Source: Vreelandella stevensii S18214
GTDB lineage: Bacteria > Pseudomonadota > Gammaproteobacteria > Pseudomonadales > Halomonadaceae
Direction of reading: 5' to 3'
Length of the DNA stretch: 61,374 nucleotides
Assembly (NCBI RefSeq): GCF_000275725.1
Contig: NZ_AJTS01000014.1
Coordinates: 1 to 61,374 of the forward strand
Shown here: positions 1 through 8,500 of the stretch, piece by piece
Numbering within the stretch: position 1 is the stretch's first letter
How the letters are laid out: every line of letters begins with the position of its first letter
Notes under the pieces: generated by a model
Told to the model about the DNA's origin: nothing
The model's input: only the letters and a program-made list of their open reading frames with translations
The model's database searches: none
Made by a program: the position numbers and the translations under genes

Positions 1-70
1 CGCCGTGGTACGGATCCGTTTGCCCGGTGGTGTGAGAGGACGGGGGAGGCGACTCCCCCTCCTACTCGAT
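1..70 (+). other. Probable 3' end of a group II intron (domains V/VI)
   Basis: The first 70 bases contain a G-rich/C-rich hairpin (GGGGGAGGCGACTCCCCC) followed by CTCCTACTCGAT. This resembles the domain VI stem and the terminal CTACYCGAY of bacterial group II introns, and the preceding TACGGATCCG resembles their domain V region. The intron and any reverse transcriptase would lie to the left of the window, with exon sequence resuming at about 71. This is pattern recognition only; it could be another structured RNA. Confidence 0.5.
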
Positions 71-170
71 CCTGTGGTAAATCAGTTGACAGCCGTTGAA
101 GTGTTTTGGCCTGATGCTCTGGTAAAGTGTGACCACTTGAACGCCTACCCTGACCAGGAACCGAACGGCC

Positions 171-681
171 ATGAACGCTGTGCTGCCACGTACTGCTGTA
201 ACGCCCCGCACTTCTTTGAAACCTCTCTGCAACATGGTGCTGGGGCTGCTCCTTGCGCTATGTCTCCCGACCTTGGCCCAGGCGCAGGCGTTGAATCTGG
301 TCAATGGGGAGACCACCGAGAACAATCGCCATCAGTGATCTGCGTGAGCAGCCCAATACGACCTTTACCGTTTACGACCCTTATCAGGGGCGCGACGTGG
401 AAATGCAGGGAATTCCGTTTCGTGAGTTTCTGGTGGAACACTTCGGGTCGGTACCCCCGCAACTGCACTTCACTGCCTGGGATGATTACGAAGTGACCCT
501 GGGGGGCTGGGATAACCCGGTCTGGTATCTGGTCACCGTCGAAGATGGTGAGCCGCTGACGCTGCGCTCGCGGGGCCCGGTGCGTCTGGTGGAGCGTGAA
601 TACTCTGGCCGTGATACCGAAAACCTGCGTGAATTCAACGACTGGATCTGGATGATTCGCAGCATCGAGGCGCAGTGGTGA
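171..681 (+). pseudogene. Secreted molybdopterin-binding-like domain protein, frameshifted
   Basis: An ATG opens a clear signal peptide (MVLGLLLALCLPTLAQAQA near residues 22-40) followed by ALNLVNGETT. That frame then stops at 336-338. The rest of the protein (TIAISDLREQ... through WIWMIRSIEAQW) continues in the +1 frame, so one extra base lies at about 309-320. The C-terminal part resembles the small oxidoreductase molybdopterin-binding-domain proteins often encoded beside diguanylate cyclases; here it overlaps the start of a GGDEF gene. It would act in the periplasm. The change may be a real mutation or a base-calling error; without the repair the signal peptide is separated from the domain. 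Confidence 0.6.
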
Positions 682-1796
682 GTGCAGCGCCACCAGGAGA
701 GCCAAAGCGTCGCCCCCGCTACATGACGTGGCTCTCCTTGAGCTTGATGAGTTTCATGGGCCTGATGGTATTGATCGTCTATGAGTCTCGTTGGGTCTAC
801 CCGGAAATCCAGGCCTACTTCAGCCAGACCGGCAGCCTGACCGGGCAGCAGCTGGCGACTCGGGCGAGAGGCTACGTGCAGAGCGCCCAAGAGTCGCTGC
901 TGGTGGCGACGTCGCCACTGGACATCAGCGAGGCCAACCATGCGCTGGATCTTGCCTATGGGCTTTTCGATGTCAGTGTATACCGTCAGAACTACTCCTG
1001 TACCCTGCCCAGCTTGGCACTGGTCGACGAGATGACCGAACGCCTGGAACAACAGCAGATCGAACCCATCGACGCGGTCCACGCGCTATTCATCGCCGTG
1101 GACTGCCTGACGCGTATCGAAATGCACCAGTTGGATCGGCGCGGTATGGCGATCAATGATTTTTCCGAAAGCACCCGACGCCACAACCAGGTGTTGACCT
1201 ACTCCAGTCTGCTGATCTTCGTGCTGGGTCTAGGGTTTTGGGCGATGCATGAGCGGCAGCTGCGTCAGACGGAAAACGCCACTGCTGAGAAACTGGACTG
1301 GATGGCCCGCGCCATGCGCGACCCGCTCACGGGGATCGGGAATCGCAGTGCACTGCATCAGGACGTGGTGAGTCGCGAGGGTGAGTCGTTGGGACTGATC
1401 TTGATCGACATCGATTTTTTCAAGCAGTACAACGATGCGCTGGGGCATCCTCAGGGCGACCGACTGCTGCGCCAACTGGCAAGCATGATCGAGCAGGCGC
1501 TGGGGCCGACGGCCCAGCTTTATCGATTGGGAGGCGATGAGTTTGCGGCGTTGCTACCGTGCCCTTCCAATAGCGTACTGGCACAGCAGTGCGAAGCGCT
1601 TCAGGCGGCGCTCGATGCGGCCGAGTACCCGCATCCCGCTCACCCGGATAAAAAGCGCGTGACGCTTAGCGTTGGCGCCACGCGTTTCATTGCCATGGCA
1701 ACGGCCTTTGCCGGTGCGTATGAAGCGGCGGATAAAGCCCTGTACCAGGTCAAGACCGCCGGACGTGATGGCTGGCAGATTACTGCAGGCGCATGA
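675..1796 (+). CDS. Membrane-bound diguanylate cyclase (GGDEF)
   Basis: This 373-residue protein would make cyclic di-GMP from two GTP. Two membrane segments (about residues 18-36 and 173-191) flank a periplasmic sensor region of about 135 residues that I do not recognise. A GGDEF domain follows, with DPLTGIGNR near 216 and an intact RLGGDEF at 284-290. There is no RxxD inhibitory site at the usual spacing before GGDEF, so simple product inhibition is unlikely. The GTG start overlaps the end of the upstream molybdopterin-like gene, which suggests coupled translation and perhaps a shared redox input (inference). The gene converges on the haemoglobin gene and overlaps its end by 17 bases. Confidence 0.9.
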   Translation: MVSAAPPGEPKRRPRYMTWLSLSLMSFMGLMVLIVYESRWVYPEIQAYFSQTGSLTGQQLATRARGYVQSAQESLLVATSPLDISEANHALDLAYGLFDVSVYRQNYSCTLPSLALVDEMTERLEQQQIEPIDAVHALFIAVDCLTRIEMHQLDRRGMAINDFSESTRRHNQVLTYSSLLIFVLGLGFWAMHERQLRQTENATAEKLDWMARAMRDPLTGIGNRSALHQDVVSREGESLGLILIDIDFFKQYNDALGHPQGDRLLRQLASMIEQALGPTAQLYRLGGDEFAALLPCPSNSVLAQQCEALQAALDAAEYPHPAHPDKKRVTLSVGATRFIAMATAFAGAYEAADKALYQVKTAGRDGWQITAGA

Positions 1797-2244
1797 CGTT
1801 GGCATACATGGGCGCCAGGCGGCCCAGCATGTCGTTACGTGCGGCTAGCGGTATCCCTTCCTCTATCATGGCCTCGTTCAAGTACTCTACTACCCGGTTG
1901 AAGTGAGCATCGGTGATGCCCATGGTCTGGTGGGCACGGTCCATGGGCGGGCCTTCGTACTGGCAAGGGCCATCGCTGATATCACATAGCTGAGTGACCA
2001 AGGACGCCGCGAATAAATCGATATTGCTATTGGCAAAGTAGCCGACGATGTCGGGGTCATCAGCGATGCGATACAGCAGGTTTTCCACGACGTTTTCCAA
2101 GCTGGCCTGCCCGCCGACGCGTTCGTATAACGTGGTAGATGGCTGCTGATGGGCGCAACCAGTGAGCAGGAGACCTGACAGGGCTCCAATGATCAACGTA
2201 TTGCGGATGGCCAAGTGGCCAGGCAAAAGTGCGGGTTCTCGCAA
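1780..2244 (-). CDS. Lipoprotein-anchored group 1 truncated haemoglobin
   Basis: The N-terminus carries a lipoprotein signal with lipobox LLTGC, so the mature protein should be attached to a membrane by Cys-29. The remainder (LYERVGGQASLENVVENLLYR, YFANSN, GPPMDRAHQTMGITDAHFNRV) matches the truncated 2-on-2 haemoglobin fold, with the proximal-histidine region at AHQTMGIT. Such proteins bind oxygen or nitric oxide through haem. An exported, lipid-anchored form is less usual than the cytosolic one. No ATG fits: TTG codons at 2244, 2226 and 2214 are possible starts and none has a good ribosome site, so the exact start is undecided. It lies tail-to-tail with a c-di-GMP synthase. Confidence 0.82.
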   Translation of the reverse strand: MREPALLPGHLAIRNTLIIGALSGLLLTGCAHQQPSTTLYERVGGQASLENVVENLLYRIADDPDIVGYFANSNIDLFAASLVTQLCDISDGPCQYEGPPMDRAHQTMGITDAHFNRVVEYLNEAMIEEGIPLAARNDMLGRLAPMYANVMRLQ

Positions 2245-2484
2245 ATTGACGCAATGCAGGCATGGGATGTGCCTAAGCAGGGTTAGGGAAATGGCCTTGT
2301 GATCTATTTATTATCAGTTGAAAAGTCATGTTTTTGCTCTAACGATAAAACCCTGAGAGGTAAAAAAGAGTAAACAATAGGGAAGTCATTGAAGGCGTCT
2401 GGTGTCGGTCACTGAGCTTGGCTAGAGTGATTTACGAAACGGTGTTCGTTAATTTGCTCAATTACCTTGATCAGGAGGATCACC

Positions 2485-2826
2485 ATGCCCCATGAAACTG
2501 AAGAGGTATTGCAGAAGCGCCGCTCGCGCCGCCAGGTGCTGGCCAGCCTTGGGCTGGGGGCCGCAGCGCTCTACGTTGCTCCCACGTTCCTGTCGATGGG
2601 GCAGGCAGAAGCGCGCGGCCGTCGCTCACGGCACAGCCGTTCGCGGCCCAGCTACTCACGCCCCAGCTACTCACGCCCTCGGCACAAGCATCATGCCCGT
2701 CGTGATGAGCAATACTACCGCCCTCATGATTGTCGCCGGGCTGGCTATTCGCGTCCGCATCGATCCCGCTGGGAGCGCGATGGCGTCATCGAAATTCGCT
2801 TGAGCCGCGTACTGCCAAGGTGGTAA
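2485..2826 (+). CDS. Small Tat-exported Arg/Ser/Tyr/His-rich protein
   Basis: The start is placed at the ATG after CAGGAGGATCACC rather than an earlier in-frame ATG. The 113-residue product has a twin-arginine signal (KRRSRRQVLASLGLG, then a hydrophobic stretch ending SMGQAEA). The mature part is very basic and low in complexity, with the unit SRPSY repeated and an HKHHARR stretch. Only one cysteine is visible (near HDCRRAGYSRP). I do not recognise a family. It lies 6 bases before the HprK-PqqD gene, so the two are surely co-transcribed. It could be a peptide substrate of that protein, a metal-binding periplasmic protein, or unrelated. Confidence 0.65.
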   Translation: MPHETEEVLQKRRSRRQVLASLGLGAAALYVAPTFLSMGQAEARGRRSRHSRSRPSYSRPSYSRPRHKHHARRDEQYYRPHDCRRAGYSRPHRSRWERDGVIEIRLSRVLPRW

Positions 2827-2832
2827 CGGCCG

Positions 2833-4062
2833 ATGACAACCCACACCACTCACGATATCAGCCTGCCCAGTCTCGGCCCCTGCCTGCGTCTGGTGGACGC
2901 GGAGGAGCTCTTGCCCGTGTTGCAGCAGGCGATGCCAGGCTGGCCCATCGAACGCTGCTCGGCGTTGCCGGAAGCCCCCGAAATCTGCGTTTGGCAGCAC
3001 CCCGACGGCTACTGGCAGGAGGCTCCCGCGCTGCCCCAAGGTGCCTTGTTGGACACTGATGTCGGCACTGCCTGTAGCGTTGTCGCCGATTTGGCCGGGG
3101 CGTTCCTGCATCGCCACCCTGAGCTGGTGGGCTTGCACTGTGGCTCGGTGGAGCTCAACGGGCAGCTGGTGATTTTTCCCGATGCCCACCGTGCTGGAAA
3201 AAGCACCTTGACCTCGGCATTTGCTGCCGCAGGCTGCCGTGTGTTCGGGGATGATGTGCTGGCGCTCAATCCTGAAGGTGAAGGCATCGCGCTTGGCGTG
3301 GCACCGCGTTTGCGGTTACCGGTCCCGGAGGCCTTGTCGGTAGATTTTCAGCACTTCGTGGCCTGCCATCTTGGTCCTTTCGACGACCGTTACGGTTATC
3401 TGAACTTGTCGAGTTCCCAACTGGCAGCCCATGGCGATCGCTCCCCGCTGGGGGCCGTGCTGCTGATCGACCGAGACCCCATGTTGGCGGCCCCCCAACT
3501 GACACGCCTGCAGCCCGGCGATGGCCTATGGCAGTTGTTGCAACAGAACTTTGCCGAGCACGAGTCGGATCAGGCGCTGATGGATCGCTTCCTGCTGCTA
3601 CTGCAGCGGCTACCGTGCTTTCTGCTGCGATACTCGGATGCTTATGAGGCAGCCCTGTGGCTGGCACAGCGCTGGGAGGGTCAGCCGTTCTCAGCAGATC
3701 GGCAGCAGGGGCAATCGGTGGCAAGTGCTGAACAGCCGGAGGTGCCTGCGCTGCCCTTGGACGACGCCCGCTACTGGCACACCAGCCCGGCAGCCTTCGA
3801 GTGGTCGCTGGGCGATGAGCTGTTCGTGATTGGCCAGAACGGGGGTGATATTCATCGAATGAACGCGACCAGCCGCGCAGTATGGGCTCTATTGCAGCAT
3901 GAGCCGATGAACCTGCAGGAATTGAGTGAGACGCTCGTGGCGTTTTTCGAAGGGGCGTCGCTGCCGCAGGTAACGCGTGACGTGGCACAGTTGCTGGCCA
4001 ATCTGGCTAAGGCGGGCTTGCTGCACAGTGTTGAAGCAGAGGTTGACAGGGTGACTGAGTGA
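2833..4062 (+). CDS. HprK-like P-loop kinase fused to a PqqD/RRE domain
   Basis: The 409-residue protein has an HPr-kinase-like P-loop at about residues 117-125 (DAHRAGKST), followed by the typical FGDDVLAL at 138-145. The last 90 residues (IHRMNATSRAVWALL through LANLAKAGLLHS) match PqqD, the domain that binds leader peptides in RiPP pathways. HprK-like kinases and PqqD proteins occur together in lasso-peptide and related clusters, usually as separate genes. No radical SAM enzyme, asparagine synthetase-like cyclase or B2 protease lies nearby. The upstream small Tat protein is the obvious candidate partner. The kinase plus peptide-binding architecture is seen in the sequence; the substrate is inference. 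Confidence 0.8.
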   Translation: MTTHTTHDISLPSLGPCLRLVDAEELLPVLQQAMPGWPIERCSALPEAPEICVWQHPDGYWQEAPALPQGALLDTDVGTACSVVADLAGAFLHRHPELVGLHCGSVELNGQLVIFPDAHRAGKSTLTSAFAAAGCRVFGDDVLALNPEGEGIALGVAPRLRLPVPEALSVDFQHFVACHLGPFDDRYGYLNLSSSQLAAHGDRSPLGAVLLIDRDPMLAAPQLTRLQPGDGLWQLLQQNFAEHESDQALMDRFLLLLQRLPCFLLRYSDAYEAALWLAQRWEGQPFSADRQQGQSVASAEQPEVPALPLDDARYWHTSPAAFEWSLGDELFVIGQNGGDIHRMNATSRAVWALLQHEPMNLQELSETLVAFFEGASLPQVTRDVAQLLANLAKAGLLHSVEAEVDRVTE

Positions 4063-4066
4063 CCGG

Positions 4067-4627
4067 CTAACGCCAATGGTCGCGCCAGGCCTTCAATACC
4101 CGCTCGGGGTACCAGGTTTGCCCAAGGCTGCCGTTGTAGCGAGCCAGAGCGCGGGTGAAGTCACCCCGCTCGACGGCAAGATAGTGGGCCAGAATGGTGC
4201 TGCCGTAGCGCAGATTGCGGTTGGGGTCGGTCAGGTCGTCCATGGGCAGGCCCAGTTCGGCGACCCAGAAGGGCATGATTTGCATTAGCCCAACGGCCCC
4301 TGCCGAAGAAACGGCATCGGCCTTGAAGGCGCTCTCTACCTGAATCAGCGCCAGCACGAGGTCGGGGGGCAGGCCGGCCAGATGCGCCTCCTGATACACC
4401 CGCGTCAGCAAGGCCATGCGCGCGTCGGGGTCGGTCATGAAACGCGACAGTGGCGCATCCTGACGGGCGCGCCACTGTTGAAGTTGCCACTGATGATAGG
4501 GCGTTTGCAGCGCGGCCGCATCGAGGGTCGAACGCAGCGGGGGCTCCGCTGCGTTTACCGTGAGGGCGCTGTTGAGTCCTATCACTGCGAGCCCCATTAT
4601 CAGGGCTCGCGTCAGGCCGTCCACCAT
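4067..4627 (-). CDS. Lytic transglycosylase, SLT family
   Basis: A signal peptide (MVDGLTRALIMGLAVIGLNSALTVNA) leads to an SLT domain with the catalytic glutamate in LIQVESAFKADAVSSAGAVGLMQIMP and the later ARYNGSLG motif. It cuts peptidoglycan between MurNAc and GlcNAc in the periplasm. It is short (186 residues), resembling single-domain MltE/EmtA-like enzymes. A longer frame from 4666 would overlap proS; the ATG at 4627, 11 bases after the proS stop, gives the cleaner signal peptide. It is probably expressed with proS. Confidence 0.85.
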   Translation of the reverse strand: MVDGLTRALIMGLAVIGLNSALTVNAAEPPLRSTLDAAALQTPYHQWQLQQWRARQDAPLSRFMTDPDARMALLTRVYQEAHLAGLPPDLVLALIQVESAFKADAVSSAGAVGLMQIMPFWVAELGLPMDDLTDPNRNLRYGSTILAHYLAVERGDFTRALARYNGSLGQTWYPERVLKAWRDHWR

Positions 4628-4637
4628 GAAGGACCGA

Positions 4638-6368
4638 TCAGCCCTGCGCCAGGCCCGCTTTTTCACGCAGGAACTCGACGATCGTGTCGGCGGGCACCAT
4701 GGTGGCGTCGCTGTCGCGGCGGCCCTTGTACTCCAGCTCGCCGTTGTCTAGGCCACGGTCGCCGATCACCAGGCGGTGCGGCACGCCCATCAGTTCCAGG
4801 TCGGCGAACTTGACGCCGGGACGAGTGTCGCGGTCATCCAGCAGCACGTCCAGACCTGCCGCCGTGAGTGCCTGGTAGAGGCGCTCAGACTCTTCACGCA
4901 CCCGCTGAGACTTGTGGGCGTTCATGGGCACCAGCGCCACCTGGAAAGGCGCGATGGCGTTGGGCCAGATGATGCCTGCATCGTCGTGGTTCTGCTCGAT
5001 GGCAGCGGCAACCACACGGGTCACGCCAATGCCGTAGCAGCCCATGAACGGGTGGCTGGTCTTGCCGTTGTCGCCCAGTACGCTGGCATTCATGGCCTGG
5101 GAGTACTTCTGGCCCAGCTGGAACACATGACCCACTTCGATACCGCGTTTGATCAGCAGGGTGCCTTGACCATCCGGCGAGGGGTCGCCCTCTACCACGC
5201 TGCGCAGGTCGGCGACCTGGGGCAGGGGGGCGTCGCGCTCCCAGTTGATACCGAAGTAGTGCTTGCCATCGACGTTGGCGCCCGCGCCGAAGTCGCTCAT
5301 CAGCGCCACGCTGCGGTCGATGATGATCGGCATGTCAAGGCCCACGGGGCCCAGGGAGCCCGGGCCGGCTCCTACTGCTGCACGAATCTCTTCTTCGCTG
5401 GCCATGGTCAGGGGTGCCTTGACCTGCGGCAGGTTCTCTGCCTTGACCTCGTTCAGCGCGTGATCGCCACGCACCAGCAGAGCAATCAGGCCACCTTCTG
5501 CGGCGTGGACCATCAGCGTCTTGAGGGTCTTTTCGATAGGCAGGTTGAACTGTTCGACCAGGGCGGCAATGGTCTTGGCATCGGGGGTGTCGACCAGACG
5601 CATCTCTTCGCTGGGCGCGCTGCGCTCTACCTGACTGCCCAACGGGGCGGGCAGGGCTTCGGCTTTTTCGATGTTGGCGGCGTAGTCGGAAGCGTTGGAG
5701 AAGACGATATCGTCTTCGCCGGAGTCGGCCAGCACATGGAACTCATGAGAGCCGGTGCCACCGATGGAGCCGTTATCGGCAATCACCGGGCGGAAGTCGA
5801 GCCCCAGGCGCGTGAAGATGCGCGTGTAGGCATCGTACATGGCCTGATAGGTCTCTTTCATCGACGCTTCATCGAGATGGAAAGAGTAGGCATCCTTCAT
5901 GATGAACTCACGCGAGCGCATGACGCCGAAACGGGGGCGAATTTCATCGCGGAACTTGGTCTGAATCTGGTAGAAGTTCACCGGCAGCTGCTTGTAGCTG
6001 GAAATTTCCCGGCGCACCAGGTCCGTGATGACCTCTTCATGGGTGGGGCCCACGCAGTAGTCGCGGTCGTGGCGGTCCGTCAGGCGCAGCAGCTCGGGGC
6101 CGTATTGCTCCCAGCGGCCCGACTCCTGCCACAGGTCGGCGGGCTGTACGGCGGGCATCAGTACTTCCTGGGCTCCGGCGCGGTTCATCTCTTCACGCAC
6201 GATGGCTTCGACCTTGCGCAGCGTGCGCAGGCCCAGCGGCAGCCAGGTATACAGGCCCGAGGTCAGACGGCGAATCATACCGGCGCGCAGCATTAACTGG
6301 TGGCTGATGACTTCAGCGTCGGCCGGGGTTTCTTTCAAGGTGGCGATCAATAGTTGGCTGGCGCGCAT
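4638..6368 (-). CDS. proS: Prolyl-tRNA synthetase, bacterial type
   Basis: Charges tRNA-Pro with proline in the cytosol. The class II signature region ([20 protein letters not shown] near residue 40, [26 protein letters not shown] near 135) is intact. The bacterial editing insertion lies in the middle third, before the later catalytic part ([19 protein letters not shown]) and the anticodon-binding domain. The ATG at 6368 gives the usual [19 protein letters not shown] start; a frame four codons longer exists, but AAGGA touches that ATG directly, whereas it sits 12 bases before the chosen one. Length (576) is near the family norm of about 570. Confidence 0.97.
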   Translation of the reverse strand: MRASQLLIATLKETPADAEVISHQLMLRAGMIRRLTSGLYTWLPLGLRTLRKVEAIVREEMNRAGAQEVLMPAVQPADLWQESGRWEQYGPELLRLTDRHDRDYCVGPTHEEVITDLVRREISSYKQLPVNFYQIQTKFRDEIRPRFGVMRSREFIMKDAYSFHLDEASMKETYQAMYDAYTRIFTRLGLDFRPVIADNGSIGGTGSHEFHVLADSGEDDIVFSNASDYAANIEKAEALPAPLGSQVERSAPSEEMRLVDTPDAKTIAALVEQFNLPIEKTLKTLMVHAAEGGLIALLVRGDHALNEVKAENLPQVKAPLTMASEEEIRAAVGAGPGSLGPVGLDMPIIIDRSVALMSDFGAGANVDGKHYFGINWERDAPLPQVADLRSVVEGDPSPDGQGTLLIKRGIEVGHVFQLGQKYSQAMNASVLGDNGKTSHPFMGCYGIGVTRVVAAAIEQNHDDAGIIWPNAIAPFQVALVPMNAHKSQRVREESERLYQALTAAGLDVLLDDRDTRPGVKFADLELMGVPHRLVIGDRGLDNGELEYKGRRDSDATMVPADTIVEFLREKAGLAQG

Positions 6369-6619
6369 GGGCGTGAGCATTCCTTGGGTTGTCGATGGTG
6401 CTGAGTATGAGAAGCGCGTTGCGCTTAATCCAGCGTTGAAAGCGGCATTGTACGGCCAAGCGGGGAAGGCGGCAAAATCCTGTGTAGACGTCAGGGCGTG
6501 TGCTTAGCACGAAATATGCTAAACTCGACCCGTTTTGTAACGCGATAGCCTGCGCCTATAACAAGCGTGTCACTTCATATGATGGCTATCGTTACATTGA
6601 AAATTCCGAGGGAACCTCC

Positions 6620-7069
6620 ATGCAGCAAGCAGTGCGCCGTTGGTTGACGGGGGCGGTCGTTGGTGTCTCCATTGTGGCATTGAGTGGGTGCGGTACGCTT
6701 TTCTATCCGGAACGCAAAGGCCAGCTGAGCGGTGATGTCGACCCCGTGGTCGCCATTGCCAATAGCGTTGGCCTGCTGTTCTTCATCGTGCCGGGCGTGA
6801 TCGCCTACGCCGTGGACTTCTCCAACGGCACTATCTACCTGCCCAGCGAGAACAGTGCGTCCGTGGATATTCATCATCTCGACGATGCCATGGACGTGGC
6901 CTCGCTGGAGAAGTTGCTGTCCGACAAGGCCGGTCAGCCGGTAACGCTGGAGAACGAGCTGCTGGTCATCGAAGAGATGAGCAGCCTGGATGAAGCGCTG
7001 GCCATGGTGCGCATGTCCGGCGTGTTCGATGAAGAGCGCCTGGCCAACATGGAACCAGCGGTGATGTAA
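6620..7069 (+). CDS. Predicted lipoprotein of unknown function
   Basis: The start is the ATG after GAGGGAACCTCC. A lipoprotein signal ends at ALSGCGTLFYPERKGQ, so Cys-23 would be lipidated. The next part (GDVDPVVAIANSVGLLFFIVPGVIAYAVDFSNGTIYLP) contains a hydrophobic segment and resembles small conserved lipoproteins of Pseudomonas and relatives. The acidic C-terminal half has no motif I recognise. A strong terminator follows the stop. An in-frame extension back to 6500 has no ribosome site and would bury the signal peptide, so it is rejected. Confidence 0.75.
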   Translation: MQQAVRRWLTGAVVGVSIVALSGCGTLFYPERKGQLSGDVDPVVAIANSVGLLFFIVPGVIAYAVDFSNGTIYLPSENSASVDIHHLDDAMDVASLEKLLSDKAGQPVTLENELLVIEEMSSLDEALAMVRMSGVFDEERLANMEPAVM

Positions 7070-7093
7070 CCACCGTACACCGCTGGCCGATAG

Positions 7094-7128
7094 ACGCCCC
7101 GCCATCCACGATGGCGGGGCGTTTTTTT
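7094..7128. terminator. Bidirectional rho-independent terminator
   Basis: Perfect 12-bp arms (ACGCCCCGCCAT / ATGGCGGGGCGT), a 5-base loop and a run of seven T. It ends the lipoprotein gene on the plus strand and lies at the 3' side of benE. Confidence 0.9.
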
Positions 7129-8353
7129 AGCGATCCTTCTGGTGCGCGCGGGCGTTGAATGTGCCGATCTTGAGTACCACAAGCCCCGCCACCAGGCCCC
7201 AGAAAGCCCCGCCCAGTCCCAGTAGCGTCACGCCGGAACCGGTGAGCAGGAAGGTCACGATGGCGGCATCGCGCTGTTCGCTCTTCTCGAAAGCGCCCGC
7301 GAGGCCCGTGCCCAGCGTGCTCAGCAGGGCAATTCCCGCCAGTGCCATCACCAGAACGCTGGGCAAGGCGCTGAACACCCCGGTCACGGTGGCTCCGAAG
7401 ATGCCCATGGCGATATAGAAGACCCCGGCAGCCACCCCGGCGGTGTAGCGCCGCCTGGGGTTGGGATGGGCGTCTGGGCCCAGGCATACCGCCGCACTGA
7501 TGGCCGCCATGTTGAGCGCGTAGCCGCCAAACGGCGCCAGCAGCAGGGTGGCGCCACCGGTCCAGGTGATCAGCGGTGAGCTGTTGGGGCGATAGCCAGC
7601 CGCCCGCAAGACGGCCACGGCGGGCAGGTTCTGGGTCGCCATGGTGATGACGAACAGCGGAATGCCGATGCTGATCAGCGTCATCGGGTTGAATACCGGG
7701 GCGGTAAAGACCGGCAGCGTAGGCGCCAGCGGGATCGGCTGGGCCGAGATCTGGCCTTGCCACAGGGCCAGCCCCACGCCCACCAGCAGGACTCCCGGCA
7801 CCGCCAGTGAAGGCCAGCAGCGCCGCCCCGCAACCCAGGCGGCCAGCATGGCCAGCGGCAGCAGCCACTGGCTTTCCATGACGTTGAACAGCTCCAGCCC
7901 GAAACGCAGCAGAATGCCCGCCAGCAGGGCCGAGGCGATGGCGCCGGGAATATGGCGCATCAAACGCTCGAACAGCCCGGTGACACCGCACAGCGTGATC
8001 AACAGCGCTGAAAACAGAAACGCGCCGATGGCTTCTTCGATGGGAATTCCCGGCAGGCTGGTGGCCAGAAAGGCGGCTCCCGGCGTCGACCAGGCGGTCA
8101 GCAGCGGCATGCGGTAACGCAGCGAAAGCCCCAGCGAGGTGATGCCCATGCCGATGCCCAGCGCCCATAGCCAAGAGCTGATCTGGGCCGTGGAGGCGCC
8201 CGCAGCGGCGGCCGCCTGGAAAATGATCGCAGCGGAGCTGGTATAGCCGATGATGACGGCGACGAAACCGGCAATCAGCGTAGACAGGCTCATGTCCCGC
8301 CATAGATGAGGCGAGTCAGATGATGAAGAGGGCAGCGTCGTTGGCGTGTCCAT
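7127..8353 (-). CDS. benE: BenE family aromatic-acid/H+ symporter
   Basis: A 408-residue, very hydrophobic inner-membrane protein of about 12 segments. The N-terminal motif IIGYTSSAAIIFQAAAAAGA and the later TMATQNLPAVAVLRAAGY and GGYALNMAAISAAVC stretches are characteristic of the BenE family, whose founder imports benzoate with protons. No benzoate degradation genes are near, so the substrate is open. It is divergent from an XRE-cupin regulator, with two palindromic sites between them; that regulator very probably controls it. Confidence 0.88.
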   Translation of the reverse strand: MDTPTTLPSSSSDSPHLWRDMSLSTLIAGFVAVIIGYTSSAAIIFQAAAAAGASTAQISSWLWALGIGMGITSLGLSLRYRMPLLTAWSTPGAAFLATSLPGIPIEEAIGAFLFSALLITLCGVTGLFERLMRHIPGAIASALLAGILLRFGLELFNVMESQWLLPLAMLAAWVAGRRCWPSLAVPGVLLVGVGLALWQGQISAQPIPLAPTLPVFTAPVFNPMTLISIGIPLFVITMATQNLPAVAVLRAAGYRPNSSPLITWTGGATLLLAPFGGYALNMAAISAAVCLGPDAHPNPRRRYTAGVAAGVFYIAMGIFGATVTGVFSALPSVLVMALAGIALLSTLGTGLAGAFEKSEQRDAAIVTFLLTGSGVTLLGLGGAFWGLVAGLVVLKIGTFNARAHQKDR

Positions 8354-8381
8354 GGGTGGCTCCCACGTGGTTATGTTGAGC

Positions 8382-8397
8382 GTGCGCTATAACGCAC
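8382..8397. promoter_or_regulatory. Operator candidate 1 in the benE/XRE-cupin intergenic region
   Basis: GTGCGCTATAACGCAC is a near-perfect palindrome found again 35 bp away as GTGCGTTATGACGCAC. Both lie between the divergent benE and regulator genes, as expected for an XRE-family dimer site. Confidence 0.65.
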
Positions 8398-8416
8398 GGA
8401 TGGTCACGCTAACATT

Positions 8417-8432
8417 GTGCGTTATGACGCAC
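8417..8432. promoter_or_regulatory. Operator candidate 2 in the benE/XRE-cupin intergenic region
   Basis: GTGCGTTATGACGCAC has 6-bp inverted arms and matches the first site at 14 of 16 positions. Centres of the two sites are 35 bp apart, which would allow cooperative binding. Confidence 0.65.
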
Positions 8433-8500
8433 AACCATTTTCTGGCATGATAGTCATCCGACCAACCCCGCTATCTGAATCCGACCGTCAGGAGAGTCGC

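Noticed and set aside
86-91. TTGACA as a -35 promoter element
   Set aside because: No acceptable -10 hexamer lies 16-18 bases downstream.
4776-6296. Long open frame of about 500 codons on the plus strand
   Set aside because: It lies opposite proS, has no ribosome site and its product shows no domain; it is a shadow of GC-rich coding sequence.
6966-8303. Open frame overlapping benE on the same strand
   Set aside because: Product is low-complexity Arg/His/Gly typical of an out-of-frame reading; benE has the family motifs.
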